Positions 10,311 to 20,389 are shown, counted from the stretch's first letter. The stretch: DNA of 64,000 nt from Cordylochernes scorpioides (GCA_030710605.1 CP092865.1:139709505-139773504), one strand, 5' to 3'. The notes: generated by a model not told the origin, from the sequence alone. Translations and numbers: made by a program.

Positions 10311-10459
10311 TTAATTAAAAAGGCATATATTGGATCAAAATATCATTTATTTTACCAATATTTCAGTTGGCCGAACGCCAACCTTTATCAAGGTGTTATA
10401 ACATATTTAATGTTATAACACCTTGATAAAGGTAGGCCTTTTTGCCTTTTTAATTAAAG
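10311..10459. mobile_element. Hairpin element F, same family as K
   Basis: Inverted repeat with a left arm AAGGCATATATTGGATC... and a truncated right arm. The left arm, read on minus, holds TTGATAAAGG, a long stem II-like hairpin (GGTTGGC/GGCCAAC) and TGAAATATTGG, a degenerate hammerhead order. Full-length sister at 40870-41153. Confidence 0.7.
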
Positions 10460-11204
10460 ATTTATTTATGGATTGCTCTATTTTCAAAATACTTAAGACT
10501 GTATCTTCCATCTCTATATATGAAATACAGATAGAAGTTGGTTTTATATATTTGAAAATGAAAAATTCGTGTTAAAATAGTTTCAATTTTTATATATAGA
10601 TGGCGTCCCCTTATGTCTGAAGTATTTACTCTGGAGAGATGGATGGGGGGGGATGATGAAGAGGTCTGGCTACACAATCTAGATAAAAGCCAGAGAGCGA
10701 CCGCCATTTCCTGAACCCTAAACTTCTTTTTTCACCAATTGATTTCTTTAACTTCGTCTGTCGTGTAATTCCCTGATTGACCATTCTACATGTTTCTCTT
10801 TTTCTTCTTCTTTCTTATCTCCACTCAATCATATCAGGGTATCAAGCTTTGACAACCATCATGACTGGGCGAAGTAAAATGCGTCTGCCTTTGTCATTAA
10901 GACTAGGAGCACTACTCAGTGGCAGGCCAACTTAGCTCCGAAAGAAATGGCCACCTCTGACATGAGGAACAGATGCCATGTACAGCCGCTCCTAACATGG
11001 AGTACAAATGCTGCTCATCCTGTATCCCTGGAGCCCTTACAGGGTACTATCAGCCGGGCCAGCTGAGCCCAGGTTTTTTAGTGAGCTTGTTACTGCTCCC
11101 CTTCCTCCTTTTTCATCCGGGCTTGTGACCGGCAAAGGCGGAGTTACATGTTTCTTATTGTCAGGTTCTGGACTCCAAGTATATTTAAACTAGAGTCTAT
11201 ACAT
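10460..11204. other. Unique-looking DNA, no gene recognised
   Basis: The part from 10850 to 11160 is richer in G+C than its surroundings. The 81-aa minus frame (10462-10707) and 61-aa plus frame (11008-11193) show no motif. Confidence 0.4.
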
Positions 11205-11500
11205 GGGGGTCGGTGGAAGGAGGATCTAAACCGTTGGTTTTCGAACGCTACGACCCGGGATCGAATCCCGCATTGGACACTTTTTTCTAATTAAAAAATG
11301 CTCCAATGGCCCCAGATTCTTTCAAAAGTCTAACCTCATCAGCAAGTACAAGTAACCAAACGGGGTTCTGGAACATTCGTAAGTGCAAAAGTCGAACTGC
11401 TTTTCACATGTGTAAATATGTGGTTCACTTACAGTAAAAGCAGTCGCCTACTTCTACCCGCCATGATTATCATGGTCTGTACCACATGTACTAGAGATAA
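11205..11500 (+). mobile_element. tRNA-derived SINE, full length
   Basis: The 5' head has a pol III B box (CCGGGATCGAATCCCGC, from about 11258) and a weaker A-box region after GGTCGGTGG (11208). Body: ACACTTTTTTCTAATTAAA, AATGGCCCC, AACGGGGTTCTGG, AAGTGCAAAAGTCGAA, ACAGTAAAAGCAGTCGC, ATGATTATCATGG and GTACTAGAGATAA. The same ordered body occurs at 62257-62553 (minus), 19955-20295 (minus) and 5'-truncated at 19086-19235, which defines the family. SINEs move using LINE machinery. Confidence 0.85.
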
Positions 11501-11690
11501 TAAGAGAAACTAGAATATTTAAAATCAAATATATTTAAACTAGAACATTGTCACGTTTTACATGTTCCATATACAGATTGTCAGGTACCACTCATGTGAA
11601 CGGTTAGGATGTCTTTTTTATTTTAAATATCAACAACTGAACTTTTTTATTCTTTAAATTAACTCTTTTTCACATATATAAAGGGTGAAA
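11501..11690. other. AT-rich spacer
   Basis: Nothing firm. It includes a repeat-like CATGTGAACGGTTAGGATG also seen near 11886 in similar form. Confidence 0.4.
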
Positions 11691-11725
11691 AAAAAAAGAA
11701 AAATTTGGTCGTAGAGATACAGCTT

Positions 11726-11774
11726 GCACCACGCTGGCCGAGAACCAACCGCCCGAAACGCGTACATCGTTGGC
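11726..11774 (+). ncRNA. Hammerhead ribozyme relic, HH-a family
   Basis: Reads CACCACG, then CTGGCCGA in place of CTGATGA, a stem II region, CGAAACGCG, and TTGGCTTTTCTTG downstream. Flanks match the intact copy at 12757-12798 (reverse strand). The core is mutated, so cleavage is not expected. Confidence 0.5.
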
Positions 11775-12600
11775 TTTTCTTGATTAATCAAGAAAATGAG
11801 TTGGACAAATATCATAAAACGAGTTAAATCAACGTTTAGTTAATTTTTGTTCCACTAGATGACGCTCTGCTATCTAAAAATATTCATGTGAGCAGTCAGG
11901 ATATGCCTTTTATGTTTTCAACATCAACACTTAACCTTTTTTTTAATCTTTTTTCTTCTTTTTTTTTCATATACATTAATAACAATATATAGTTTAATCT
12001 GTAAATTAAAACACACGCGATCTTTATTCAAATATAAAAAATAATAAATGTGATTTGTATTATCAATCAAATATAAACTGTATATACAGAGGTATAGCTA
12101 TCTGTTAGATATATATATGTGGTACATAATCAGCTAAAGGTAACTCTAGAAAAAAAAGTGAATAATCGACAATTTAGTTTCAAACTTCCATAATATACTC
12201 CAATTTTAACATAAGGTAAAAAGCAATCATTGCGGAAGAATTTTTACAAAATAAATCTTAGATAAAGAGGAATGTGCAGAGTCTATTAATCAGTTCACGC
12301 AAACTTTGGAAAAACTTCTAAATGAGAAAAGTAATTGGTTTGGCTCTTAGATGGCTGGAATTATTATGGATGTGTGGGAGGTTTCTTTCCTTCTAGCTTG
12401 TGTTGGATGTTATTGATAGTGGGATTGATTTCTATGGAACATGATCCATGGGCAGCTATGGCCTTGTTGATTCCACTTCTATGGCTGCTTCGTATTTCTA
12501 CATAGCTTCCTCATTGTACCTACTTTTTACATCACTCATTCTCTCTCTCCCATCTACATTTGATGTTTGCGGAAGAGCGATTGCTCGAAGCATATTATAT
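11775..12600. other. AT-rich DNA, no gene recognised
   Basis: Contains repeat scraps (GACGCTCTGC, GGATATGCCTTT) near 11860-11910. A 68-aa plus frame at 12448-12654 has no motif. At about 12563-12600 the block TTTGCGGAAGAGCGATTGCT begins, which also opens the composite repeat at 38770. Confidence 0.45.
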
Positions 12601-12735
12601 ATTTATAAATGTAAGAAAAAGCCATCTCCTTATCGTGCAACTGAAAGTTGCTGATGGCTTGCGCCATCTATCGGAATAAATATCAACTATTCTCTTTGAT
12701 TTCTAATTATTCCAGAATTAGCCAAATACCTATTA
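12601..12735 (+). repeat. H1 repeat copy
   Basis: CTCCTTATCGTGCAACTGAA, GATGGCTTGCGCCATCTATC, then a CAACTATTCTC block and a TTAGCCAAATACC end. Close to the arms of hairpin C. Confidence 0.7.
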
Positions 12736-12756
12736 TTGATTAATCAAGAAAAGCTA

Positions 12757-12798
12757 ACCACGGACGCGTTTCAGGCTGTTGGCCCTCATCAGCGTGGT
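12757..12798 (-). ncRNA. Hammerhead ribozyme, type I with minimal stem III
   Basis: Minus strand: stem I 5' strand ACCACG (12798-12793), CTGATGA (12792-12786), stem II GGGC with loop CAACA or similar and GCCT (first pair G-U), GAAA (12772-12769), then CGCG, TC and CGTGGT. Stem III is only A-U and C-G around a GC loop. The cleavage triplet is GTC, with the cut expected 3' of C at 12763. CGTGGT pairs fully with ACCACG to rebuild stem I, and an outer AGCT/AGCT pairing can extend it. All invariant core bases are present. Such minimal stem III hammerheads are known from Penelope-like elements and tend to act as dimers. Activity is inferred. Confidence 0.75.
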
Positions 12799-12889
12799 GC
12801 AAGCTGTACCTCAACGACCAAAAAAAAAAAAAAGGTCATTAAGGCATCCTGAAAAATCATGAAACGGGTAGTTAAGGCCAGAATTGCGT

Positions 12890-13065
12890 GAGACCGCGAC
12901 ACAATGTGAAAAAATAGTACAAATGTGATATTGTACTGGGATAAGGTGCATAAATTAAGAAAAAGGCATCTGCTTATCGTGCAACTGAAAGTTGCTGATG
13001 GCTTGCGCCATCTATCGGAATAAATATAAACTATTCTCGTTGATTTATAATTATTCCAGAATATA
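12890..13065 (+). repeat. H1 repeat, best full copy
   Basis: Ordered blocks: GTGAAAAAATAGTACAAATG, ATTGTACTGGGATAAGGTGC, AAGAAAAAGGCATCTGC, TTATCGTGCAACTGAAAG, GATGGCTTGCGCCATCTATC, then ACTATTCTCGTTGATTTATA. Partial copies lie at 8298, 9143, 10125, 12601, 36585, 37467, 40445 and 56820. Confidence 0.75.
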
Positions 13066-13145
13066 TAAATGTATGCAATTCTACTGTTCTCAAAGCCTAT
13101 GTCCATAGTTCATCTAAAATACCCATTTCAAGAGTCGGTTAAACT

Positions 13146-13310
13146 GAACAAACTGCTCTTCGCCTTATCTATGACTGTCCGAACTTTACAGAAGTGAGAC
13201 ATCGATTGTTCCCTGATCTAAATCATTTAACTCTCTTACATCAACAACCTTGTTTGTATAAATTTTATCAACCCTGTCGCTTGATATATGTAAATATTTA
13301 AACCTGTTTC
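13146..13310 (+). pseudogene. LINE C-terminal fragment
   Basis: The frame starting near 13147 reads TEQTALRLIYDCPNFTEVRH, then RLFPDLNHLTLLHQQPC, and stops after VNI. The pattern with Y-D-C-P-x-F is the last part of the zinc-knuckle tail of many non-LTR reverse transcriptases; the upstream cysteines are missing. The following DNA carries AATAAATGAATAAAA near 13388, suitable as a 3' end. Strongly 5'-truncated, as usual for LINE insertions. Confidence 0.65.
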
Positions 13311-13471
13311 AGTTTATTTATTTATCTGCCTTCTTTGTTTCCTCTGTAATAGGCGCAAATACTCCAATATCGCGCTCCTTGTTGGTTAATAAATGAATAA
13401 AATATCACTCATAACTGATATATGTAATGTTCGAAAGTTATTACACTGTAATATTTGATGTATTACACTGT

Positions 13472-13492
13472 TGTAGAATCCTAACGACTCAC
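13472..13492 (-). other. Probable primer-binding site next to a solo LTR
   Basis: Minus strand: GTGAGTCGTTAGGATTCTAC. It shares GAGTCG and AGGATTCTAC with the primer site of the 2048-7180 element, so both probably use the same tRNA class. Confidence 0.45.
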
Positions 13493-14147
13493 TGTAACGT
13501 TGGGACAATACCTTTTTGGATTGATGGATTGAGTTGATTGGTGATTGGTTGAATTGTGGTGGGCGCAGTCGTTGTTGCTGAGTGGTAAGGTATTCAAACA
13601 GGGGAAAATAACGAAACACAGAGTTTGGGTTGGAAAAGGCTAGCAATCTAGGGAGAAAAGGAGTTGAAGCTATTGGTTTGAGTTGGCTATTGACTATAAC
13701 TGTTCACATGATTGAGGATTGACCTATCTGAGGGGTTGAGGAGATGGGATTGGCTCCAAGCTGGTCTCAACGGCGGTCCAGGTGCTAACTCGATCCTGTC
13801 CAGTTCCCAACTGACTATACCTCGTTCCCGATTTAAGACGAAAGTTATTCCGGGCTCTCATTGGATGAATTTCCAGGGGTGCTCGATTCCCATTGGTTCC
13901 TAACTAATTCCCTACTCTCTGATTGGGTCTTTGCTATCCTTTTGTTTCTGGACTTGTTCTAACCTTATCCAGGAAATGCTAGGTTCTTGAACCCAGTTTT
14001 ATGAGTTCCGGGGTAATAAAACCTGCTAATGATTGCTTCCTCTTTGGTGGCCTTTCTCTCCCAGTTTCTTAAGCCTTGTCTTTATTAAAATCTTTTAAAA
14101 CATACATTGCATACATATTGGGGCGGGTTTGCATCCAGTTATGTACA
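13493..14147 (-). repeat. Candidate LTR, about 655 bp, minus sense
   Basis: On minus it starts TGTACATAACTGG and ends CAACGTTACA, so the ends are TG and CA, directly followed by the primer-site sequence at 13472-13492. An initiator-like TCAGTTGGG occurs on the sense strand near 13810. No interior coding region follows, so only the LTR and the first bases of an element remain. Frames at 13386-13646 and 13712-13903 are incidental. Confidence 0.55.
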
Positions 14148-14215
14148 CATTATGACATATATCAATATAATTTATAAGCAATAAGAACATTTAGCACGGT
14201 TTTTTCATATAGAAA

Positions 14216-14312
14216 AACTTCTACTGTCCTTACTGTGATGACAAAATATTTGGAGGACCTGGCTCATCAGAGGTGAACCCTCCCTGTGGTTTCGCCAGTT
14301 TAATCTACCACA
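14216..14312 (-). repeat. Module repeat, minus copy
   Basis: Reads CTTCTACTGTCCTTACTG, GGACCTGGCTCATCAG, GGTGAACCCTCCCTG, GTTTCGCCAGTTTAATCTAC. It is the reverse of the copy at 1415-1580, with no spacer array. Confidence 0.7.
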
Positions 14313-14497
14313 CTTCTCTAATACTGTATTGGACTATTCTGCTTATATATATCCAGCTCTGTAAAGAAGAATTATTGGTTTAGCTATTTAATCCCGCAAA
14401 TTAATGTTATATATACGTGTGTGTGTGTCAAATATTCCTTTTTGTTCGTTTTGGTCAATATTTACAACTTTGGAAAGTTTTTTTTTTTTTAATAAAA

Positions 14498-14716
14498 TAT
14501 ACGCTCATGGACAAAACTAAAAGGAGTGGAATGTCTTTTATATCGCCGGTCGTCTATTTTTTTAATTTGAAGGAGACAGAGGCAATTTTGTTTACATTTG
14601 TTTATCTCGTGTATCTTCAATAAAGGTCACTGTAATATATTTCAGAGTTATTGTCTGAATCCCGATATACATGCTAAAAGTACAAATTCCTTAAGTACTG
14701 TCTCCATGAGTGTAAA
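14498..14716 (+). mobile_element. Mariner-like MITE
   Basis: About 219 bp between CGCTCATGGACAAAACTAAA and its inverted form ending CCATGAGTG. Internal blocks ATATCGCCGGTCGTC, GAGACAGAGGCAATTTTG and TATTGTCTGAATCCCG match other copies (25792, 29503, 46851). No transposase. Confidence 0.75.
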
Positions 14717-15042
14717 CATGGTCTAATCTACGATTAAAGCTGATGATCCAAAGCTCGGAGATGGCTAACAGTTGTGAAATAGACTGGATTGCGAGAGACA
14801 TGGTATTACGTGATGGACTCCTGGTGACGCCATCTGTCCTGGCTCAGGGTAAACAATTAGTTTGAGTGCGCTCTGGGTGACAGCGTTGTTAGGACTTGGA
14901 TTGGACACCTCAGATAGAGTCTTTCGTATGCAAATACACATTACGTCCACGCATATAGCCCACAAGCATATAAAAACACACATAAGAACATACACCACAC
15001 ATAAGCCTTACTTATCACACACACACCAATGCAATAATACAA
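14717..15042. other. Unique-looking DNA
   Basis: CA-rich run near 14985-15032. Overlapping frames on both strands (14765-14998, 14862-15053) show no motif. Confidence 0.4.
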
Positions 15043-15150
15043 CAGTGTGGTAGATTAAACTCTCCAAACCGCTAGGAGGATTCACCAATGATGAGCCAGA
15101 CCCTCTCATTAATTTACCATTACATTAAGGGCAGTAGAAAATTGATTTAT
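15043..15150 (+). repeat. Module repeat copy
   Basis: GTGGTAGATTAAACTC, CGCTAGGAGGATTCACC, ATGATGAGCCAGACC, then AAGGGCAGTAGAAAATTG. A diverged copy. Confidence 0.65.
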
Positions 15151-15245
15151 TTTTAAAAGAAACATACGATTCAAAAATGGTTTACATTTCTTATAATGAA
15201 TTTCTTACAAAGTTTCTCCTTTAAATACCTTTTCAACATGAACCT

Positions 15246-15716
15246 TAAGGTATTAATAATACACACAGCTTTATTAAGACCGTCGTCTTATACAGATTCA
15301 CCACAGGATGAAATCATAGATAGAGCTCCTATACTCCAGTCAGCACAGAACCCAACAGCAGCCTCCAGGTCCGACACATGTCCAGTGTCACAGATTCTAC
15401 CGTGCATAGATTAGCGTATTTCCCCTTTTTTAATATTGGTAATCGACTATTGATTATTCCTTGTTTTAACATATTCTAAATTGTCTAAATCCTTGTTCGA
15501 TTTAGTATATGTTGCAAGAGTTAAGGTATTAATATCATTAAACAACCTCCAGGTCCGACACATGTCCAATGGCCACAGATTCTACCGTGCGTAGGTAAGC
15601 GTATTTTTCCCTTTTTTTAATATTGATAATCGACGTATATTTATTCCTTTTTTAACATATTCTAAACGGTCTAACTCGTTGTTCTATTTAGTATATGTTG
15701 CAAGAGTTAAGGTATT
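15246..15716 (+). repeat. Direct duplication, unit about 184 bp, interrupted by a LINE
   Basis: CCTCCAGGTCCGACACATGT occurs at 15362 and 15546, followed in both by GATTCTACCGTGC, ATATTCTAAA-type text and AGTATATGTTGCAAGAGTTA. TTAAGGTATT(A) marks unit edges at about 15246, 15522 and 15703. The second unit ends exactly where the LINE fragment at 15717 begins. Confidence 0.7.
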
Positions 15717-15990
15717 CGGGACAGGCCTGATAGAAGACGAGCTGGCCATCCTCGCATCGGCGAAATCAAGAATCAACCGATACTTCGTCCAGGTCGGGCT
15801 GGGCCAGGCCATCGAGGACATCGCCTGGAGGAGGACACTATCACGGTGGGGAAGAACACCTGGCTGATATTTTTCATGTAAATATTTTAAACTGTAACCT
15901 CTCTCCCTACTGTTGTTGACTAGATGTTAATATACTGTTTTTAATTGTCAATTGTCAATAGTTAAAGTTTTAATGACATTAGGGTATATA
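15717..15990 (+). pseudogene. LINE C-terminal fragment, 5'-truncated
   Basis: The frame reads FGTGLIEDELAILASAKSRI, then NRYFVQVGLG, and ends WRRTLSRWGRTPG before a TGA. It matches the end of the LINE at 55780-56510 (FGHGLDDDALAILASAK and WRRTLSRWGSPPC). This is the region after the zinc knuckle. The 3' UTR is G/C-poor. Only about 50 codons survive, inserted in the duplicated unit described just before. Confidence 0.75.
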
Positions 15991-15999
15991 GGTATATAA

Positions 16000-16385
16000 T
16001 AACATTAAAGAATTGAACTCCAGTAGAATTCTCAGACCTGTAGATATCCTCTACAAATTGCTGCTTCCAAACTTCTACTCATTAATGTTTTATCTTTCAT
16101 CGGGTTTCCAGGTCTATATATCGGAATTTTGTTGTTTTGTTCGCCTTAAAAAATAAATCCACATTGTTTTTTTCCTCTCTCTGAGTTTACTTCTAAACTT
16201 TCCAGAACACTTTGTAAAAAGGATTTCACCAGAAGCACTTTATTGATGAATCGGACAAACTTTCCGTTGACCTACAAGTTCTTCTCTTAATTGGTATTTT
16301 TCTTGAGGGAAACATTGTGTTATTAGTTTGAGTCAAAAGGTGATACAATAAATATTATGATGCATTAGCGCGCCATCTGTTATCA
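16000..16385. other. Spacer, no gene recognised
   Basis: Nothing firm. It ends in the GCGCGCCATCTGTTAT words that flank module hairpins. Confidence 0.4.
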
Positions 16386-16497
16386 AAATACGAAACTATT
16401 ATAGACGCGTATGATTCTTTTCAAAATAAAAAGTAAGGGCAGTAGAAATTGTTTTATTTTGAAAAGGATCATACGCGTTTATAATAGTTTCGTATTA
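16386..16497. mobile_element. Hairpin with module remnant in its loop
   Basis: Arms AATACGAAACTATTATAGAC plus GCGTATGATTCTTTTC and their complement. The short loop is AGTAAGGGCAGTAGAAATTG, the closing block of the module. It appears to be a module element reduced to its arms. Confidence 0.7.
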
Positions 16498-16789
16498 AGT
16501 TTTCTATTATTTTATTAGCAGAGTATTATTTTTTATGTTTATATTTTGTTATACTCTGTACACTTCTCTCTTTTACTTATCTTTTGTGCATCACTCATAA
16601 TTTGTTCTTGCCTGAAATAAATTGTTGTCTCATCCCGAAGTTGGTCTTCCCTAATTTTCCACGTGGCAATATCTTTCTAGAAAAGCATATGTCCAGATAT
16701 AAAATAGCGAAACCAATTTAAACACTCAAATGGATGAATAAGAAGATTCAACCACACAGGTATAAACTTGAACAAATCAATAAAAAACA
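16498..16789. other. Spacer sharing text with 38320-38420
   Basis: The words ATCCCGAAGTTGGTCTTCCC and TAATTTTCCAC are the reverse of text near 38320-38340, so both belong to another dispersed repeat. No gene. Confidence 0.45.
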
Positions 16790-17145
16790 TCGAATAAATG
16801 TTAGACTCAATTCACAATGTACGTCATGAAACTCTAACAACACTTAAATGTACCAACATTTCACCCTACGTATTGATTTCCAAAATATCAGCAAATAAAT
16901 CTAAGGCAATAGCTTACTATACATTTTTAGATCATCATTATGTAAGGACCAGTCAACAATTAAATGACTTTGAGACGAAGAGTAAAGCCAGTTCAAATTT
17001 CCATCTTACTACCTATGTAAATAACACAAGACGATTATTACCTTACCCAATTGGGAGAATCTGTATGGGGCATGTCCCTAATAAAGGCTTTGTGTGTGAC
17101 TCTAGCAACACTATACAAACTCTCTAACCATTATAATTAGTAGTG
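16790..17145 (+). repeat. LINE-like 3' end, copy 1
   Basis: A 109-codon frame (16798-17127) lies inside DNA that recurs at 18630-18850. The 3' end GTCCCTAATAAAGGCTTTG resembles the tails of the LINEs at 24640 and 63354 (GGCCCTAAATAAAGGCTTTG). No domain is recognisable in the frame, so I treat it as LINE 3' sequence rather than a gene. Confidence 0.5.
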
Positions 17146-17377
17146 ACGTTAGATGAATGACAAAGTGCTGTGGTGGGGGTTGAATGCCTACAGTAATTAA
17201 ATGTACATAACACGGTCCTCTTTGTTCCAATGTTCCATTCTTCAACATCCTACTCTACTCTATTCTGCTCTGTGTGTATGTTTACATAGCCACATTTAGA
17301 GATAGAAGAGTAATTACCAACGGTATAGCGGTTCTTTATTTTAAAAGCTAAATGCTTTAAATACAACTACTATATAG
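17146..17377. other. Spacer, nothing recognised
   Basis: No open frame or known motif. Confidence 0.4.
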
Positions 17378-17510
17378 AATTAAATATAACTCGGCCACTA
17401 AATATTTTTATTATCTCGACGTTTCGACAAAACTCTTTTGTCTTCGTATTTATTTTTCTCGAAACGTCGAGACAATAAGAAAGATTTACTGGCCGAAGTA
17501 TCTTTAATTT
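17378..17510. mobile_element. Hairpin with hammerhead relic (GAAACGTC)
   Basis: Arms of about 45 bp (ACTCGGCCACTAAATA... and complement). The left arm read on minus is CGAAGACAAAAGAG, TTTTGTC, GAAACGTCGAG: a stem II hairpin (GACAAAA/TTTTGTC) followed by GAAAC and GTC. The CTGACGA that should precede stem II is decayed to TACGA. Confidence 0.6.
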
Positions 17511-17550
17511 GAAGAACTATGAATGCCGGCCAGGCAGCCTCTATCTTTAC
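17511..17550 (+). repeat. 40-bp shared motif, copy 1
   Basis: GAACTATGAATGCCGGCCAG, then GCAGCCTCTAT. It recurs at 44665-44698 with one change. Confidence 0.6.
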
Positions 17551-17844
17551 CATATCATATAGAAGATAAAAATGTTAGGATGGTTTGACTCAATTGTTTA
17601 TAGTCATCTCAATATTTTAAATCTTTCTCTTATTGGTTGGCCTTCCAAAACATAACAAGAGAGGTATGTGGTGTTGCCTAGATCGGAATTTGCAGAGTCT
17701 GAAAGATAATTTATTGTCAATGGCATGACTTTTATTTACATATAAACTTCTTCAGACTTATTATTAATGTAGTATAGTTGTATATTTACATGTTAGTTGG
17801 GGCATGCTATTTTGCATATGTGCGAACGTGCAAATTTGGTGTAT

Positions 17845-18147
17845 ATACACTCATGAACAAAACTTGAGGAAGTTGTACCTTTTAGCATGTATATCGGGAT
17901 TCAGACAATAAATCTTGAAGATACACTCATACACAAAACTTAAGGAAGTTCTACCTTTTAGCATGTATATCGGGATTCAGACAATAACTCTGAAATATAC
18001 ACTCATAGACAAAACTTAAGTATGTTTTACCTTTTAGCATGTATATCGGGATTCAGACAATAACTCTGAAATATACACTCATGGACAAAACCTAAGTATG
18101 TTCTACCTTTTAGCATGTATATCGGGATTCAGACAATAACTCAATAG
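17845..18147 (+). repeat. Tandem array of mariner-MITE left ends, 76-bp unit
   Basis: TACACTCAT starts at 17846, 17922, 17998 and 18074, exactly 76 bases apart. Each unit holds the terminal repeat CAAAACTTAAGGAAGT and TTTTAGCATGTATATCGGG, then GACAATAACTCTGAA. Only the terminal third of the MITE is amplified. Confidence 0.85.
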
Positions 18148-18149
18148 TA

Positions 18150-18625
18150 ATTTTGTCAATGAAAACTGTCCTTTATAGAGATATATTCTCTAGCGTGAGT
18201 ATCTTATTCTCATGGAGTATGTTCTACTATAGTATGCTTTTTCTTTTGAAAGGAAAAATGCTTTATACAATGTCATACAATACGTTATTAAGACTAAAAA
18301 AAAAACGAATTTTTTTATTGGCAAGGAAAAAAGCAAAAGAAAGAACAAGTTTCTAAATTGAGGGTAAGTGGTGGGACACATTGTTTGAAGTGACCTTATG
18401 GCTGCGAAACCATGGCATCATTATCTAGGACCACCATTTTGGTTTTACGAGCCCTTGAGAATAAAAGAAAAAAAGGGAAATTTCCAGAATACTAGTCACC
18501 TATTACAAAACCTCGAGTCATAAAATATGACGTGAGCTGCTAAAATTGGTATTTCAGTTTTGAGAACTTTTATTTTTATTTGAAACTTTGAATATTTATT
18601 GTTTTATATAATTCTTCAATCCCTA
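18150..18625. other. Spacer, no gene recognised
   Basis: Two opposed frames of 63-67 aa (18153-18381) are Lys/Phe-rich and have no motif. Confidence 0.4.
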
Positions 18626-18629
18626 CGTA

Positions 18630-18850
18630 TTGCTTTCAAAAATACCAGCAAACAAATCTAAGGCAATAGCTTATTATAAATTTTTCAGATCATCATTATG
18701 TAAGGACCAGTCAACAATTGAATGACTTTGAGATGAAGAGTAAAGCCAATTCAATTCCTATGTAAATAACACAAGATGATTATTACCTTACCCAATTGGG
18801 AGAATCTGTATGGGGCAAGTCCCTAATAAAGGCTTTTGTGTGCGTGTGAT
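18630..18850 (+). repeat. LINE-like 3' end, copy 2
   Basis: Matches 16865-17095, including ATCATCATTATGTAAGGACC and TTACCCAATTGGGAGAATCT, ending GTCCCTAATAAAGGCTTTTG. The frame is lost by indels. Confidence 0.55.
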
Positions 18851-19085
18851 ATGATTCTACAATCAAAGAGCATTTATAAGAACATTAGAGAATGGAATTT
18901 GATAAACAAGGACATGTTTTTACGCTTAATAGGCTTCAGGATGTTTGCAGCGCTGATTTACATAATTACATAAAGCATATGTAAATAGGAAGTGAGCGGT
19001 AAAATTGACACATGGTTATCTGATGGACAAACTGTTGATATCCAGGTCTCAATTTCAAACACCATAATGAAGTAATTCGTTGTTC
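18851..19085. other. Spacer, nothing recognised
   Basis: No motif found. Confidence 0.4.
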
Positions 19086-19235
19086 ATGTAACCAAAAGGG
19101 GCTCTGGCACATTTGTAAGTGCAAAAGTCGAATTGCTTTTCACATGTGCAGATATGTGTTGAACTTACAGTAAAAGCAGTCGCTAACTACCCATTATGAT
19201 TATCATGACCTGTACTACGTCTACTAGGGATAAAT
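19086..19235 (+). mobile_element. SINE, 5'-truncated
   Basis: Starts in the middle of the family body (AACCAAAAGGGGCTCTGG) and continues AAGTGCAAAAGTCGAATTGC, ACAGTAAAAGCAGTCGC and ATGATTATCATGACC to CTACTAGGGATAAA. Confidence 0.75.
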
Positions 19236-19580
19236 TAAAAAAAGTAATTTGTTTAAAATAATAATCTAATTCAAAGTTCTGCCAATCTTACACAAAACTA
19301 AATCCACAAATATTACTATCATTCGAATGGATTTTTGAAACTCTTGTAAAACTTCAAATTTAAACTGTTTCTACATGTTTAGATTTACAGTGAAATTTTG
19401 AGATACATTTGAAGCGTCACACAAAACGCGCTAACGAAAACCTCAAATACATTTATTTCTTAAAGGCTGACTACCAAAATATTTAACTTTTTCCTTTATC
19501 CGGACAAAGGGCAACGCTTATGTTGAAACTTTGACAAAATAAAATATATTTGTGACCCAAAAGTATTATCATTTGTAAGA
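19236..19580. other. AT-rich spacer
   Basis: Nothing recognised. Confidence 0.4.
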
Positions 19581-19650
19581 AATACAGTAAAGGCAGTCGA
19601 TAACTACTAACCATGATTATCATGGCTTATACCACGTGTAATTTGGATTA
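19581..19650 (+). mobile_element. SINE 3' fragment
   Basis: Only the end of the family: ACAGTAAAGGCAGTCG, ACCATGATTATCATGGC, ACCACGTGTA. Confidence 0.6.
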
Positions 19651-19954
19651 GTAAAATAAACAACAGATAGTTCCAAACGTCAGAAACAATAAAAACTATG
19701 ACTGAGTCTCCAAGAAAGGGTCACTGTGGGCAAACCCCAACAGCCCTGGTCTGTCCAATGGAAAGAAAATTATCCCAAATTCCAGGTCATCCTATGTTTA
19801 AACTATGATAACCACCCAGGGATATTATGGCTAAACGCTCGGCATTACTTTAAGATAAAAGTATCGTTAAATATACAAATAACTTGTAACTCGTATACTT
19901 TCAAATAATTTTATAGAGAGACTTATAGTTTTTAAAAATATATTAATATACTTA
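19651..19954. other. Spacer, no gene recognised
   Basis: A 60-aa plus frame (19726-19908) shows no known motif. Confidence 0.4.
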
Positions 19955-20295
19955 ATACAAGTGGTACAGGCCATGGTAATTTTGGCGGTTAATAGTTAGC
20001 GACTGCTTTTCCTGTTTACATCACATCACATTACATCACATGTCGTCTCTACGTATAGAAATGTGCAAAACTTCTACACGCGTAGAAGGCAGTTCGAATT
20101 TTGTACTTACAAGTATGCCAGAGCTCCGTTTTGGTTACTCGCATTCACTGAGGATGTTGGACTTTTGAAAGAATCGTGGGCCATTATAGAGAAATTCATT
20201 TTTTTTTCTTCAGAAAAAAAAAGTGGCCAATGCGAGATTCGATCCCGGGTCGTTGCTGTGGGAATTCGACAGTGTATACCATGCGTCCACCAACA
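19955..20295 (-). mobile_element. SINE, near full length, minus
   Basis: The head lies at the right: on minus it reads through CGACCCGGGATCGAATC near 20232-20255. The body, in reverse, includes a CTTACAAGTATGCCAGAGC region and the CAGTCGCTAAC end. An internal CACAT expansion sits at 20026-20042. Confidence 0.7.
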
Positions 20296-20389
20296 TATAA
20301 CACTACAAATAACTTATAACTTATATATAAGTTAGATAGCTTGTCCAAATATATTGTGATGCATTAGCGAGCCATCTGTCATGAAAATT

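Noticed and set aside
12789..13106. 105-aa minus-strand ORF
   Set aside because: Lies across a hammerhead-family repeat and an H1 repeat; no domain.
16798..17127. 109-aa host protein
   Set aside because: A second, frame-broken copy at 18630-18850 shares the DNA and the LINE-type AATAAAGGCTTTG end.
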